Source: CAYVQB01 sp964453985 (GTDB lineage: Bacteria; Babelota; Babeliae; Babelales; UASB340). Taken from it: a stretch of DNA of 47,167 nucleotides. Below, one piece after another: positions 1 through 8,634 of this stretch. Numbering within the stretch: the first letter of the stretch is position 1; each line of letters begins with the position of its first letter. The DNA lies in the NCBI GenBank assembly GCA_964453985.1, contig CAYVQB010000006.1, positions 1 to 47,167 on the forward strand. The letters run 5' to 3'. The notes beneath the pieces were generated by a model. It was not told where the DNA came from. It saw only the letters and a list, made by a program, of their open reading frames with translations, and made no database searches. The position numbers and the translations under genes were made by a program.

Positions 1-476
1 CCGGCTTTGTGATCAACCATATAGGCATGTTCCCAGACATCCATAGCAAGAATTGGAACAAAACCTGCTATATTGCCATCTTGATGTTGGGCAACAAAGC
101 AATTAATTAAGTCTCCAGTTTTAGGGTCTTTATATAGTATTGCCCAGCCTATGCCTCTGGTTTTGCCTGTATTAATAAAGTCTTGTAGCCAGTTATCGTA
201 AGATCCCCATTGTTTTTCTATTGCGGTATAAAGTGGGCCAGATTCCAATTTTTCTGTGCCATTCTTTAAGTTGCCAAAATAGCATTCATGTAAAACCATA
301 CCATTATATTCAAAGCCATATCTTCTGCGTTTATCAGATTGATTAGGTTCTTCATTTAGTTTGTTAACTTGGTTTACATAGCCAACATATAGATTCCAGT
401 GATCATTGATTTGTTCGTCTGAAATTCCTGTTAGACCTGATGGCTTTAGTTGTTCTTGAACTTCATATTTAAACAT
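1..476 (-). CDS. Superoxide dismutase (Fe/Mn family), 3' end cut by the window edge
   Basis: Converts superoxide to hydrogen peroxide and oxygen using an iron or manganese centre. The visible 158 codons begin with MFKYEVQEQLKPSGLTGISD and end in DVWEHAYMVDHKAG. The DVWEHAY segment is the family's C-terminal metal-ligand motif (Asp and His ligands), and HECYFGNL and GIGWAILY match internal family segments. About 40 C-terminal residues are missing beyond base 1. The ATG at 474-476 is the only sensible start. It lies just downstream of the hexulose-phosphate synthase gene on the same strand with a 12-base gap, so the two may be cotranscribed. The metal cannot be decided from sequence alone. Confidence 0.92.
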   Translation of the reverse strand, partial: MFKYEVQEQLKPSGLTGISDEQINDHWNLYVGYVNQVNKLNEEPNQSDKRRRYGFEYNGMVLHECYFGNLKNGTEKLESGPLYTAIEKQWGSYDNWLQDFINTGKTRGIGWAILYKDPKTGDLINCFVAQHQDGNIAGFVPILAMDVWEHAYMVDHKA

Positions 477-488
477 AACTTTTACTTT

Positions 489-1109
489 CTATTTTATTAG
501 AGCTCTAAAATACTCAGCTTCCTTTGCAGGATCATCAGCATCTGTAATAACAGAACCAAGAGCAATTCCTTGGGGCTTTAGTTCCAGTACTTTTGATATA
601 TTTGTTTTATTTATACCACCGGCTATAAATAGTGGCAAGCTAGTGTTACCTCTTACATATTGCCAATCAGCAAGGCTATCATTCAGTCTGTTTGGAGCGA
701 TAGGTTTGTGACAAAGTATTAAATCTACACCCAATGTTTTAGCGTCCATTACTGATTGTCCTGGTGAATATGCATCAACAAGGTCAAGTGCTACTTTAGA
801 TTTATTTGAATGTGCTGTTTGTGCTGCGGTCCTTATTATATCATTATTTGTACCAGCTAAAACAGAAATGTAATCGGCTCCGGCTTGAGAAAAAATTTCT
901 ACAGCCTCTCTTGGTCTGTCTACTATTTTTGCGTCAGCAAAGATTATTTTATCAGGAAATTTATCTTTAAATCTTTCAACTGCTGTGACTCCGGATTTAT
1001 AAATTAGTATGGTGCCTACTTCTAAGATATCAACAAAAGGTGCAACCTTTTGTGCAACTTCAAGTGCTTTTTCTAGGTCTGTAAAATCAAAGGATATTTG
1101 GAACTTCAT
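489..1109 (-). CDS. hxlA: 3-hexulose-6-phosphate synthase / OMP decarboxylase-fold aldolase
   Basis: Likely catalyses the reversible aldol reaction between ribulose 5-phosphate plus formaldehyde and hexulose 6-phosphate. The 206-residue length fits the family. The (beta/alpha)8 signature FADAKIVD (residues 57-64) supplies the catalytic Asp/Lys/Asp, LEVGT (29-33) is the first conserved strand, and FIAGGI (161-166) with GIALGSVIT (181-189) form the phosphate site. The related 3-keto-L-gulonate-6-phosphate decarboxylase has the same fold and cannot be fully excluded. No partner isomerase (HxlB) is visible. It is divergent from hldE and upstream of the sod gene. In organisms without an oxidative pentose phosphate route this enzyme can run backwards to make ribulose 5-phosphate; that use here is inference. 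Confidence 0.85.
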   Translation of the reverse strand: MKFQISFDFTDLEKALEVAQKVAPFVDILEVGTILIYKSGVTAVERFKDKFPDKIIFADAKIVDRPREAVEIFSQAGADYISVLAGTNNDIIRTAAQTAHSNKSKVALDLVDAYSPGQSVMDAKTLGVDLILCHKPIAPNRLNDSLADWQYVRGNTSLPLFIAGGINKTNISKVLELKPQGIALGSVITDADDPAKEAEYFRALIK

Positions 1110-1212
1110 TTTCTACTCCTGTGGCTATTAAATGGGTTGACACAATTTGTATTCTGGGCAAACTTTAATTTCGTTTGTCCCTAATAGAGTTAATAAAAAT
1201 TGTCTTGAGTTT

Positions 1213-2658
1213 ATGAAGAATATAATAAATAAAATTAAAACGTCTGATAAGAAAAGAATCTTAGTTGTTGGTGATATAATGTTGGACGAATATATTTTCG
1301 GAGATGTTACACGTATATCGCCAGAGGCACCTGTTCCTGTTATAAGGGAACAAAAGCGGGAATGGAGTCTTGGCGGTGCTGCCAACGTTGCTTTGAACTG
1401 TAAGCAAATCGGTTGCAATATAGATTTAGTCGGCATAATAAATAAAACTGATAGGGCATCGCAAAATTTAATTGAGATATTAAAGAAAAACAGAATTTCT
1501 GAGAGTAACTTAGTAAAAAGTGATGAGCGGGTAACTACTTGTAAAAGAAGAGTTATGTCTGGAGATCAACAGCTTTTAAGAATAGACACAGAGGATAATA
1601 ATAGCTTATCCGAAACAGAATACAAAAAGTTAATACAAAAAATTGATAAACTTATTTTACCTAATACAATAATTCTAGCTTCAGATTATGCAAAAGGGGT
1701 TTTGACCAAAGATCTTTTGTCGGAAATTATTTTTATGGCAAAAGAACGAAATTGTAAAATTTTGCTAGATCCTAAAGGCCCTGATTTTAATAAATATAAG
1801 GGTATCAACTATTTAAAGCCTAATTACAAAGAATATTGTCAGATTTTAGATTTTTACGGATTATCAAGACAGGATTCTGTAATTAAAAACGGCAAAAAAT
1901 TGTGTAACGTATTATCCCTAGATGGTTTAGTTGTTACGATGGGGGAAAAGGGTATCCAATTTGTTTCTTCTTATGAGGATTTCTTTATTCCTGCTTGCAA
2001 AAGAGAAGTCTTTGATTTAACTGGTGCCGGAGACACCGTTCTTGCTTTTTTATCTTTGGGCCTATCTGTTGATTTGCCAATAAAACAATGCTTAAAGCTT
2101 GCCAATCATGCAGCAGCCGTGGCTGTATCCCATCTAAAAACCTATGCCGTATCTTTAGATGAACTTATTGATAAAAGTGTAGATTTAACAGAAAAGATTT
2201 TTACTGAATGGGCCATGCTCAAGATAGAATTAGATTGGTTAAGGCTTGAGAATAAAAAAATAGTTTTTACTAATGGTTGTTTTGATATTCTACATTTGGG
2301 ACATATTCATGTTTTAAACGAAGCAAGGAAGCTTGGTGATATTCTTGTTGTTGCCATTAATACAGATGCTTCTGTGAAGAGATTTAAGGGTGATAGCCGG
2401 CCTATAAAAACAGAGGTTGAGCGTACAAAGATTATGGCGGCTTTTGGTAAAGTTGATTTTGTAGTTATGTTTGATCAAGATACGCCAAAAGAGTTGATAG
2501 AGTATTTAAGGCCGGATGTTTTAGTTAAGGGTGGAGATTATAAAAAAGAAAACATTGCAGGCCATGACTTTATGATTCAAAATGGCGGCTCTGTTGAAGT
2601 TGTGACTTTTAAAGATGGCTTTTCTTCTACTAATTTGATTAAGCAAATGCAGGGGTAA
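1213..2658 (+). CDS. hldE: Bifunctional heptose 7-phosphate kinase / heptose 1-phosphate adenylyltransferase HldE
   Basis: Makes ADP-D-glycero-D-manno-heptose precursors for the lipopolysaccharide inner core, in the cytoplasm. The N-terminal PfkB-type kinase domain carries VVGDIMLDEY, RISPEAPVPV and the catalytic LTGAGDT (GAGD at residues 271-274). The C-terminal nucleotidyltransferase domain carries FTNGCFDILHLGH (352-364) with the HxGH motif. The 481-residue length is close to the E. coli protein (477). I chose the ATG at 1213 rather than an in-frame upstream TTG at 1147, because homology begins just after it and TTGAG precedes it. The stop codon directly abuts the stop of the convergent next gene, with no spacer. 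Both domains look complete. Confidence 0.95.
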   Translation: MKNIINKIKTSDKKRILVVGDIMLDEYIFGDVTRISPEAPVPVIREQKREWSLGGAANVALNCKQIGCNIDLVGIINKTDRASQNLIEILKKNRISESNLVKSDERVTTCKRRVMSGDQQLLRIDTEDNNSLSETEYKKLIQKIDKLILPNTIILASDYAKGVLTKDLLSEIIFMAKERNCKILLDPKGPDFNKYKGINYLKPNYKEYCQILDFYGLSRQDSVIKNGKKLCNVLSLDGLVVTMGEKGIQFVSSYEDFFIPACKREVFDLTGAGDTVLAFLSLGLSVDLPIKQCLKLANHAAAVAVSHLKTYAVSLDELIDKSVDLTEKIFTEWAMLKIELDWLRLENKKIVFTNGCFDILHLGHIHVLNEARKLGDILVVAINTDASVKRFKGDSRPIKTEVERTKIMAAFGKVDFVVMFDQDTPKELIEYLRPDVLVKGGDYKKENIAGHDFMIQNGGSVEVVTFKDGFSSTNLIKQMQG

Positions 2659-3426
2659 TTACAAATTAGCGATCATCTTTTGATAAATAATTTCGCTGAT
2701 CTTTTTCTCCATATACTTTATAGATTCAAAGTATAAATTCGTATTAAGACTGTTAAGTAGAATTTTATTGTTGCCAGATATGCCTAAAGCGTAGATATTG
2801 TCTGGCAATATAATATGCTTGCTGTCGTTAGAAATAAAATCGCCAAGTGTTACAAAAACGTTTTTAGGTTTGGTAAGCAACATAGTTGTTAATGGACTTA
2901 CAATTCTATTTGCAGGGACTTTATCTTCACTAACATGCCAAAAGAATTGCTTGTTTTTGTCTTGTTTCTTTTCAAAAAGATAGATCTTAGTAGGTACATT
3001 TAGCATATATTTTTGGTGCGAGACAGTGTTGCCTCTTGCTCTTACAAGCTCGACACTTGGTGTGATAGCCAAATATAATTTAGGAGCTTCATGCCTTAAA
3101 GGGAATGAGATAAGGCCTTTATTGCTTGAATAGTCGATATAGCCAGCATAAAGAGCAATAAATCCGCCAAGATTAGGTGTCATATATCTTTTAAGTTCGT
3201 TTTTGAGTATTTTTTGGCTCATTTGGGCGGGGGTTTTGCTGCTCAAATAGACTATTTTTTTAGTTTTCAACTCTTTTACGTATTCAGCTTCGGCTGAATT
3301 AATTGCCCCTTCTGGTGCGTTATTTAGATATATTATAATCCTGTTATCAGCCCTTAATTGAGTTGAATTAGCTATAAAAAGGGTGATAAATAGTAAAAAA
3401 TTTAGTATCATTCTAGATATATTCAT
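2659..3426 (-). CDS. Exported protein of unknown function, 255 aa
   Basis: I do not recognise the family. Residues 1-27 form a signal peptide (MNISRMILNFLLFITLFIAN followed by STQLRADN), so the mature protein is probably periplasmic or surface-located. The rest is mixed alpha/beta with no cysteines and no obvious catalytic motif. The N-terminal mature part (IIIYLNNAPEGAIN, then KTKKIVYLSSKTP) has alternating hydrophobic strands. It is convergent with hldE with zero spacing and divergent from rsmG; a 103-base gap separates the two starts and must hold both promoters. No function is proposed. Confidence 0.75.
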   Translation of the reverse strand: MNISRMILNFLLFITLFIANSTQLRADNRIIIYLNNAPEGAINSAEAEYVKELKTKKIVYLSSKTPAQMSQKILKNELKRYMTPNLGGFIALYAGYIDYSSNKGLISFPLRHEAPKLYLAITPSVELVRARGNTVSHQKYMLNVPTKIYLFEKKQDKNKQFFWHVSEDKVPANRIVSPLTTMLLTKPKNVFVTLGDFISNDSKHIILPDNIYALGISGNNKILLNSLNTNLYFESIKYMEKKISEIIYQKMIANL

Positions 3427-3529
3427 AATATTAGCCTTTGTTTTATTGAAGAAAAACTTTTATTATTAGTTACAACTTAGCAAAAATAGTGTTTGAAAAT
3501 CTATATTTTGAATTTTAGGGATTTTTAGT

Positions 3530-4168
3530 ATGAAAAAAATTAGAGAAAAAGCTCCGGAAAAAGTGTGGGTAGATTTCGCAAGAGATCAAAAAATATCGAA
3601 CGTTCAGCTTGAGAAGTTCCAAGCTTATGAAAAGCTGCTTTCTGAATGGAATCAGAACATTAATCTAACTGCTATTAAAGATTTAAGTGGCATAGTTAGA
3701 CAGCATTTTGTAGATTCTATTGTTTTGAGAGATTTTGTTGACTTAAACAAAACAAAACTAATTGTTGATATTGGTAGTGGCGCAGGGTTTCCTGGTATAC
3801 CGTTAAAGATTTTATATCCTAACTTGCAAGTTATTTTAATTGAGGTTAGTAAAAAGAAACAAAACTTCTTAGAAGCTGTTATTGACGAACTAGAACTGGA
3901 AAATATAGAAGTTTGTGGTATGGACTGGCGAACATTCTTGAGAACTACTAACGCTGAGGTTGATTTTTTTATTACGCGCGCTGCAATAGATGAGGCTGAG
4001 CTTTGTCGAATGTTTAAGCCTGGTTGCACATATAAAAATGCAGGTCTTATTTATTGGGTTACCGATGAATGGCAGCCAAACCCTAAATTTGAAGGTTTAA
4101 TTAAAGAGTATAAAGCTTATAAACTAGGTAAAAAACGAAGACGCCTAGCTTTCTTTAAATTAGATTAG
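3530..4168 (+). CDS. rsmG: 16S rRNA (guanine-527-N7)-methyltransferase RsmG (GidB)
   Basis: Transfers a methyl group from S-adenosylmethionine to N7 of G527 in 16S rRNA. Visible features are LLSEWNQNINLTAI (37-50), RQHFVDSI, and the SAM-binding loop VDIGSGAGFPGIPL (79-92), all typical of RsmG. The length, 212 residues, is normal. TTTTAGGG sits upstream of the ATG as a weak ribosome site. The C-terminus ends in a basic KKRRRL segment. It stands alone between two leftward genes and is followed by a 12-bp inverted repeat that probably terminates it. Confidence 0.95.
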   Translation: MKKIREKAPEKVWVDFARDQKISNVQLEKFQAYEKLLSEWNQNINLTAIKDLSGIVRQHFVDSIVLRDFVDLNKTKLIVDIGSGAGFPGIPLKILYPNLQVILIEVSKKKQNFLEAVIDELELENIEVCGMDWRTFLRTTNAEVDFFITRAAIDEAELCRMFKPGCTYKNAGLIYWVTDEWQPNPKFEGLIKEYKAYKLGKKRRRLAFFKLD

Positions 4169-4186
4169 AAGAGTAAAATATTTCGT

Positions 4187-4219
4187 AAATAGCACAGAGC
4201 TTATGTTTCTGTGCTATTT
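4187..4219. terminator. 12-bp inverted repeat between convergent genes
   Basis: AAATAGCACAGA at 4187-4198 pairs perfectly with TCTGTGCTATTT at 4208-4219 around a 9-base loop. It sits between the stops of rsmG and the leftward permease gene, so it can act in both directions. The flanking T-runs are weak. The AGCACAG core also appears in other palindromes of the window (near 16968, 36983 and 37290), so it may be a dispersed repeat used as a terminator. Confidence 0.6.
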
Positions 4220-4234
4220 CTAACTTTATATATC

Positions 4235-5461
4235 CTATTTATCAACCAGAGCGTCAACTGGATTTAGAGCGGCAGCTTTTCTTGCAGGGTAGAATCCAAA
4301 AAATAAGCCGATTAGAACGCACGCAGATAGTGAAATTACTATAGAGTTTGCCGATACGGAGATCGGCCAGCCTAGCGCAAGGCTGACTGCCTGAGCTACA
4401 AGGACTCCAAGTATTACTCCAGCAATTCCGCCAAGAAGACAAATTACGACGGCTTCTAACATGAATTGAAGTAAGATTGTTTGGGTTGTAGCACCTAGTG
4501 CCATTCTAATTCCAATTTCTTTTGTTCGTTCCGCGACAGTAACAAGCATAATATTCATGATGCCTATTCCGCCGACAATTAATGAGATAGAGGCTATTAT
4601 AAATAATAAAATATTAAGAACTTGGGTTGCTGCGTCAGAAGCTTTTGATATATCATCTTGTGTAAAAATAGTGAAATCATTTTCGTCTGAATGTTTAAGT
4701 TTGTGTTGTTGCCTCAGAATTGCTTCAATTTCAATAGCTGCTTGGTCCATACGGTCTTTATGTTTAGCAGATATAATAATTGCAGCAAAATTACCAGTTT
4801 GAATACCCATTAATTTTTTTTGTGCTGTTGTATATGGTATAAAAATTGCATCATCTTCATCTCTTCCGTCGGGAGTTTTTCCACGTTCAGACAAAACACC
4901 AAGAACTTTAAACGGAATTTTTTTAATACGTATAGTTTTGCCTATTGGATCAGTATTGCCAAAAAGTTCTTTTAATACTGTCTGACCAATAACCGCTACT
5001 TTTTTACTGCCTTTTTCGTCTTGATCAGTAAAATAAGAACCTTGAGTCAGGTCCCATTGTCTTATTTTGGTATAATTAGCGCCTACGCCGCTAATCATGC
5101 ATTGCCAGTTTTTACCCTCATATATTGCTTTGCCCGTTTTTATTATTCCGGGGGAAGCTTCAGCAATTTCATCACATTCTTCTAGTATGGCTTGTAGGTC
5201 TGTTTTTTTCAGCGTTAAGTTTGCTCCTCCGCCACCTTTATTATTTATAAGTTTTTTTGGTGTGCCGGCAAGGACGATTATAAAATTTGTGCCTATACTT
5301 TCGATTTTCTGTTTGATTTTATATTTTGCGCCATGGCCTATAGACATCACAGCGATTATAGAAACGATACCGACAATGATGCCAAGTGTTGTTAATAAAG
5401 ATCTTAATTTATGTTTTTTTAACGATCTTAAAGATGTAAGAAGCAGTCTGTAACTATTCAT
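4235..5461 (-). CDS. MacB/FtsX-type ABC transporter permease (second pair)
   Basis: Inner-membrane permease of a tripartite MacAB-type export system. The topology is one N-terminal membrane helix (about residues 18-45, LRSLLTTLGIIVGIVSIIAV), a large periplasmic MacB_PCD domain (about 46-275), then three helices, with the FtsX signature around MNIMLVTVAERTKEIGIRMA and a C-terminal FGFYPARKAAALNPVDAL. The family's ATPase domain is absent here and is supplied by the separate gene just upstream (15-base gap). It is clearly paralogous to the permease at 7408-8634: both share KEIG.RMALGATTQ.IL. It is last in the efflux operon. The substrate is unknown. Confidence 0.92.
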   Translation of the reverse strand: MNSYRLLLTSLRSLKKHKLRSLLTTLGIIVGIVSIIAVMSIGHGAKYKIKQKIESIGTNFIIVLAGTPKKLINNKGGGGANLTLKKTDLQAILEECDEIAEASPGIIKTGKAIYEGKNWQCMISGVGANYTKIRQWDLTQGSYFTDQDEKGSKKVAVIGQTVLKELFGNTDPIGKTIRIKKIPFKVLGVLSERGKTPDGRDEDDAIFIPYTTAQKKLMGIQTGNFAAIIISAKHKDRMDQAAIEIEAILRQQHKLKHSDENDFTIFTQDDISKASDAATQVLNILLFIIASISLIVGGIGIMNIMLVTVAERTKEIGIRMALGATTQTILLQFMLEAVVICLLGGIAGVILGVLVAQAVSLALGWPISVSANSIVISLSACVLIGLFFGFYPARKAAALNPVDALVDK

Positions 5462-5476
5462 ATCTAAATTTCTTAA

Positions 5477-6160
5477 TTATATGGTTTTGTCAGATTTTAT
5501 TTTACCATCTACCAATTCTAGAATTCTTTTTGTTTGATGTGCTATTTCATGTTCGTGTGTAACAATAATTATAGTCATTTGATTCTTAGTGTTTAGTGTT
5601 TTAAATAGCTCTAAAATTGTATTTCCTGTATTGCTGTCTAAATTTCCTGTGGGCTCGTCTGCTAGAATTATTGCAGGATTATTTATTAATGATCTGGCAA
5701 TAGCAACACGTTGTTGTTGCCCTCCTGATAGTTGGTATGGAAAATGGTCAGCGCGCTCTTGCAGCCCTACTAGCTCTAGTAATGAATTAGCTTTTTGTCG
5801 AGCATCTTTTTCTGTGTCGCCTGCATATAGTCCTGGTAAAGCAACATTGTCAGTTGCTGTTAAATCAGGTAATAAGTGGAACTTTTGGAAAACAAAACCG
5901 ATTTTTTGGTTTCTAATTCTTGCTAACTCGTTCTTTGTCATTTTTGCAACGTTTTTATCTTCTATTAGATATTGACCAGACGTTGGAATATCAAGGCAAC
6001 CAAGAAGGTGCATAAGTGTTGATTTGCCAGAACCCGAGGTTCCTGTGATGGCAACGAATTCTCCTTTATCTATAGAAAAACTTACATCGTTTAAAGCTTT
6101 TACTTTGGTTTGTCCCATACAATAAGTTTTTACTAGATTTATAGCTTGTAGAAGAGCCAT
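5477..6160 (-). CDS. MacB-type ABC transporter ATPase
   Basis: ATP-binding subunit of the export system, of the LolD/MacB/FtsE type, acting on the cytoplasmic face. Walker A is GTSGSGKST (40-48), the signature is LSGGQQQR (144-151), Walker B is IILADEP (165-171), and the switch histidine is in VTHEHE (His202). Its length of 227 residues is that of a stand-alone ATPase. The start codon overlaps the stop of the adaptor gene by one base (TAATG), implying translational coupling. It is the only ATPase gene in an operon with two permeases and two adaptors, so it may serve both. Confidence 0.95.
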   Translation of the reverse strand: MALLQAINLVKTYCMGQTKVKALNDVSFSIDKGEFVAITGTSGSGKSTLMHLLGCLDIPTSGQYLIEDKNVAKMTKNELARIRNQKIGFVFQKFHLLPDLTATDNVALPGLYAGDTEKDARQKANSLLELVGLQERADHFPYQLSGGQQQRVAIARSLINNPAIILADEPTGNLDSNTGNTILELFKTLNTKNQMTIIIVTHEHEIAHQTKRILELVDGKIKSDKTI

Positions 6161-7356
6161 TATTTCTTACCTATTCCGCCGCCGGCGCCTGCAAAAAATT
6201 GTTTCAAAAAGTCCGAATCTCTTTTTAGATCTGTTAGTTCTGTTAAAATATTAGAGTTGTCATCGATTTTGCCAATGATCTGAGTAAATGCACCTTCTCG
6301 AACTCCTAGCTCGACTTCTATTTGCTTAAAGGTATTTCCATTTTCAACAATCCAAACATTATCTAGCTCTGTGGTTGCATCTGTTCCAGGAATTCTTTCA
6401 AATTGGAATTCGATCTTTTTGGCAAGACCTTCAAGTAAAACACTATTTATTCTTAATGATTTGTTATGTACTATTAGGCCATTCTTGCATTCTGCAACTT
6501 TTATATTAACATCTGTTGTCATGCCTGGCCTGAGCTTTAAAACAGGATTGGCTATATTTATGATTGTTGCATAAGTTACAACATTATCGACTATTTTAGC
6601 CAGGTAACGTATTTGTGCTACTTTGGCATAAAATTTGTCTTTAGGGAAAGCATCTACTGTAAAGAATGCTTCCTGGCCTTCTTTTACAAGCCCAACATCA
6701 GCTTCGTCTACATTTACGCTAGCTTCCATTTTGGTTAAATCTTTTGCGATCATAAAAAGAACCGTTGCTTGCAGTCTTGCTGTGACCATTTGTCCCAGGT
6801 CTATTTCTTTTGCAATAATTATTCCGTCTCGTGGTGATTTAATGAATAGATTATTATAGAAGTTTTTTTGAACTTGAAGTTCTGCTTCTGTTTGTTTAAC
6901 TTTTGCTATGACAACGTCTAAATCTCTTGTGTACTGTTCATATAAATTTTTTGATATTTGGTTTGATTCATATAATTGTTTTTGTCTAGCAAAGAACTTT
7001 TCCTGGTATTCGACAATTGCTTTTGCTTCATCAAGTGCTGCCTCAAGTTTTTTTACGTTGCTGTCGCCGACTCCATTATCTAATATCGCAAGTACTTGAT
7101 TTTCTTTAACGGGATCATTGTTGTCAGATAAAATCTCAATTACTTTACCTGCTTCCAAACTGCCTATGGTTATTTGTTTTTTGGCTTTCAGCGTTCCTGA
7201 CGAGTTCACATATTGTACAAGGTCTTTACGTAAAGGTTTTTCTGTTCGGAACGGTGGTTTAGGCTTTTTTTGGGTTTTTTTAAATATAAAATAAGTTCCT
7301 GTGCCTATTATTATAACGATAGATATTATTGTGATTATATTTTTTTTATTAAACAT
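6160..7356 (-). CDS. MacA/HlyD-family periplasmic adaptor (second pair)
   Basis: Membrane-fusion protein linking the inner-membrane permease to a TolC-like channel. It has an N-terminal membrane anchor (about residues 6-25), a biotinyl-lipoyl half-motif near GSLEAGKVIEILSDNNDPVK, a coiled-coil hairpin (about 95-170), and beta-barrel segments (KEIDLGQMVTARLQATVLF, LKLRPGMTTDV) typical of MacA. The tail is Gly-rich (FFAGAGGGIGKK). AGGAT precedes the ATG. It is paralogous to the adaptor at 8631-9833 (shared ESNQ.S, GLI/LSI, RPGMT). It lies between the two permease genes of the operon. Confidence 0.92.
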   Translation of the reverse strand: MFNKKNIITIISIVIIIGTGTYFIFKKTQKKPKPPFRTEKPLRKDLVQYVNSSGTLKAKKQITIGSLEAGKVIEILSDNNDPVKENQVLAILDNGVGDSNVKKLEAALDEAKAIVEYQEKFFARQKQLYESNQISKNLYEQYTRDLDVVIAKVKQTEAELQVQKNFYNNLFIKSPRDGIIIAKEIDLGQMVTARLQATVLFMIAKDLTKMEASVNVDEADVGLVKEGQEAFFTVDAFPKDKFYAKVAQIRYLAKIVDNVVTYATIINIANPVLKLRPGMTTDVNIKVAECKNGLIVHNKSLRINSVLLEGLAKKIEFQFERIPGTDATTELDNVWIVENGNTFKQIEVELGVREGAFTQIIGKIDDNSNILTELTDLKRDSDFLKQFFAGAGGGIGKK

Positions 7357-7407
7357 TTTTATCCTGTAAATTTTTTAGTTTTTCATACAAACTAAAATTA
7401 TATTATC

Positions 7408-8634
7408 TTAAATATCTTGTAAAGCTTCGACTGGATTCAAGTCAGAGGCTTTTTTTGCCGGATAAAATCCAAAAGCTAAGCCTACCAGCGTTGTAATAAG
7501 AAAAGCAATGAAAATTGAGGACAATTTTATTACAACAATCCAGCCTGTAAATATGCTTACTATATATGGAATAATTATTCCAATAACTATTCCAATAATT
7601 CCTCCCACGATACATAAAGTTATAGATTCAAAAATAAACTGTCTAAGAATAATTTGTGTTGTAGCCCCGAGTGCCATACGTAGGCCTATCTCTTTTGTTC
7701 TTTCTGAAACAGAAACTAGCATAATATTCATTACGCCTATGCCGCCTACAAGTAGTGAAATTGATGCGATAATCAATAGCAATAGATTTAAAACTCCAGA
7801 AGAACCCTTGGCTGCTTTTACCATTGCTTGCTGGTCATATATAGTGAAGTCATCGGGTTCATTTTCTTCCAGTCTATGTCTGAAGCGAAGAATTTTTTTT
7901 ATTTTTTTTACAAGAGTTGCCATGTCTTGCATATTCTTTGCTGATATTGCTATACCGTGCAGCGCTGGATCTGTTGTGTGTAAAAGATATTTTTTTGCTG
8001 TTGTTATTGGCATAAAGTTATCTAAGTTGGGGTCAGAGATTCCCATATAATTTTTTATTTTCTTAAGAACCCCGGTTACGGTAAAGATAATCTTGTTGAT
8101 ACTAATAGGTTGTCCTATTGGGTTTTGGTAACCGAAAAGTTCTTGGGCCGTTCTTGATCCTAAAATTATTACTTTTTTGTTTTTTAATAATGTTTGTTGG
8201 CTGAAAAATTTACCCTTACCTATTTTTCTTTCTACAACGTCAAGATATTCCTGGTTGCCGCATTTGATTTCAGCGAGGACATTATTTGCATGATAGCTAA
8301 TCAATTGTCGTGTAAACATGACGGGCGTTATATATTTTATTTGCGGACATTGGTTTTTGAAGACTTGAATGTCTGTTTCTGTTAGTTTTCCTGGGGGACG
8401 CCGATTTGTTAAAGTTGTTTTTCCTTCGCTAGCGCTGCTAGCATTTATAAAGATAAAATTATTACCCATAGCAAGAATGCGTTTTCTAAGTTTTGCTTCT
8501 GCTCCATATCCTATTGCAAGAGTAGATATTATAGCCCCTATTCCTACAACTATTCCAAGGATTGTTAGAAACGAGCGACCTTTATGTTTGATCAGACTAT
8601 TTAACGATATTTTTAGTAATAATTTTATATTCAA
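7408..8634 (-). CDS. MacB/FtsX-type ABC transporter permease (first pair)
   Basis: Second MacB-like permease lacking its own ATPase domain. An N-terminal helix (FLTILGIVVGIGAIISTLAI) is followed by a periplasmic domain and three C-terminal helices, with MNIMLVSVSERTKEIGLRMA and FGFYPAKKASDLNPVEAL. The start is a TTG at 8632-8634, which overlaps the upstream adaptor's TGA in TTGA and has AAAGG before it, so translation is probably coupled. At 408 residues it has the same length as the permease at 4235-5461 and is homologous along its whole length, pointing to duplication of an adaptor-permease module. The substrate is unknown. Confidence 0.92.
   Translation of the reverse strand: MNIKLLLKISLNSLIKHKGRSFLTILGIVVGIGAIISTLAIGYGAEAKLRKRILAMGNNFIFINASSASEGKTTLTNRRPPGKLTETDIQVFKNQCPQIKYITPVMFTRQLISYHANNVLAEIKCGNQEYLDVVERKIGKGKFFSQQTLLKNKKVIILGSRTAQELFGYQNPIGQPISINKIIFTVTGVLKKIKNYMGISDPNLDNFMPITTAKKYLLHTTDPALHGIAISAKNMQDMATLVKKIKKILRFRHRLEENEPDDFTIYDQQAMVKAAKGSSGVLNLLLLIIASISLLVGGIGVMNIMLVSVSERTKEIGLRMALGATTQIILRQFIFESITLCIVGGIIGIVIGIIIPYIVSIFTGWIVVIKLSSIFIAFLITTLVGLAFGFYPAKKASDLNPVEALQDI

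Noticed and set aside
1128..1436. Leftward 102-codon frame opposite hldE
   Set aside because: Lies antisense to the conserved kinase start of hldE and has no recognisable features.
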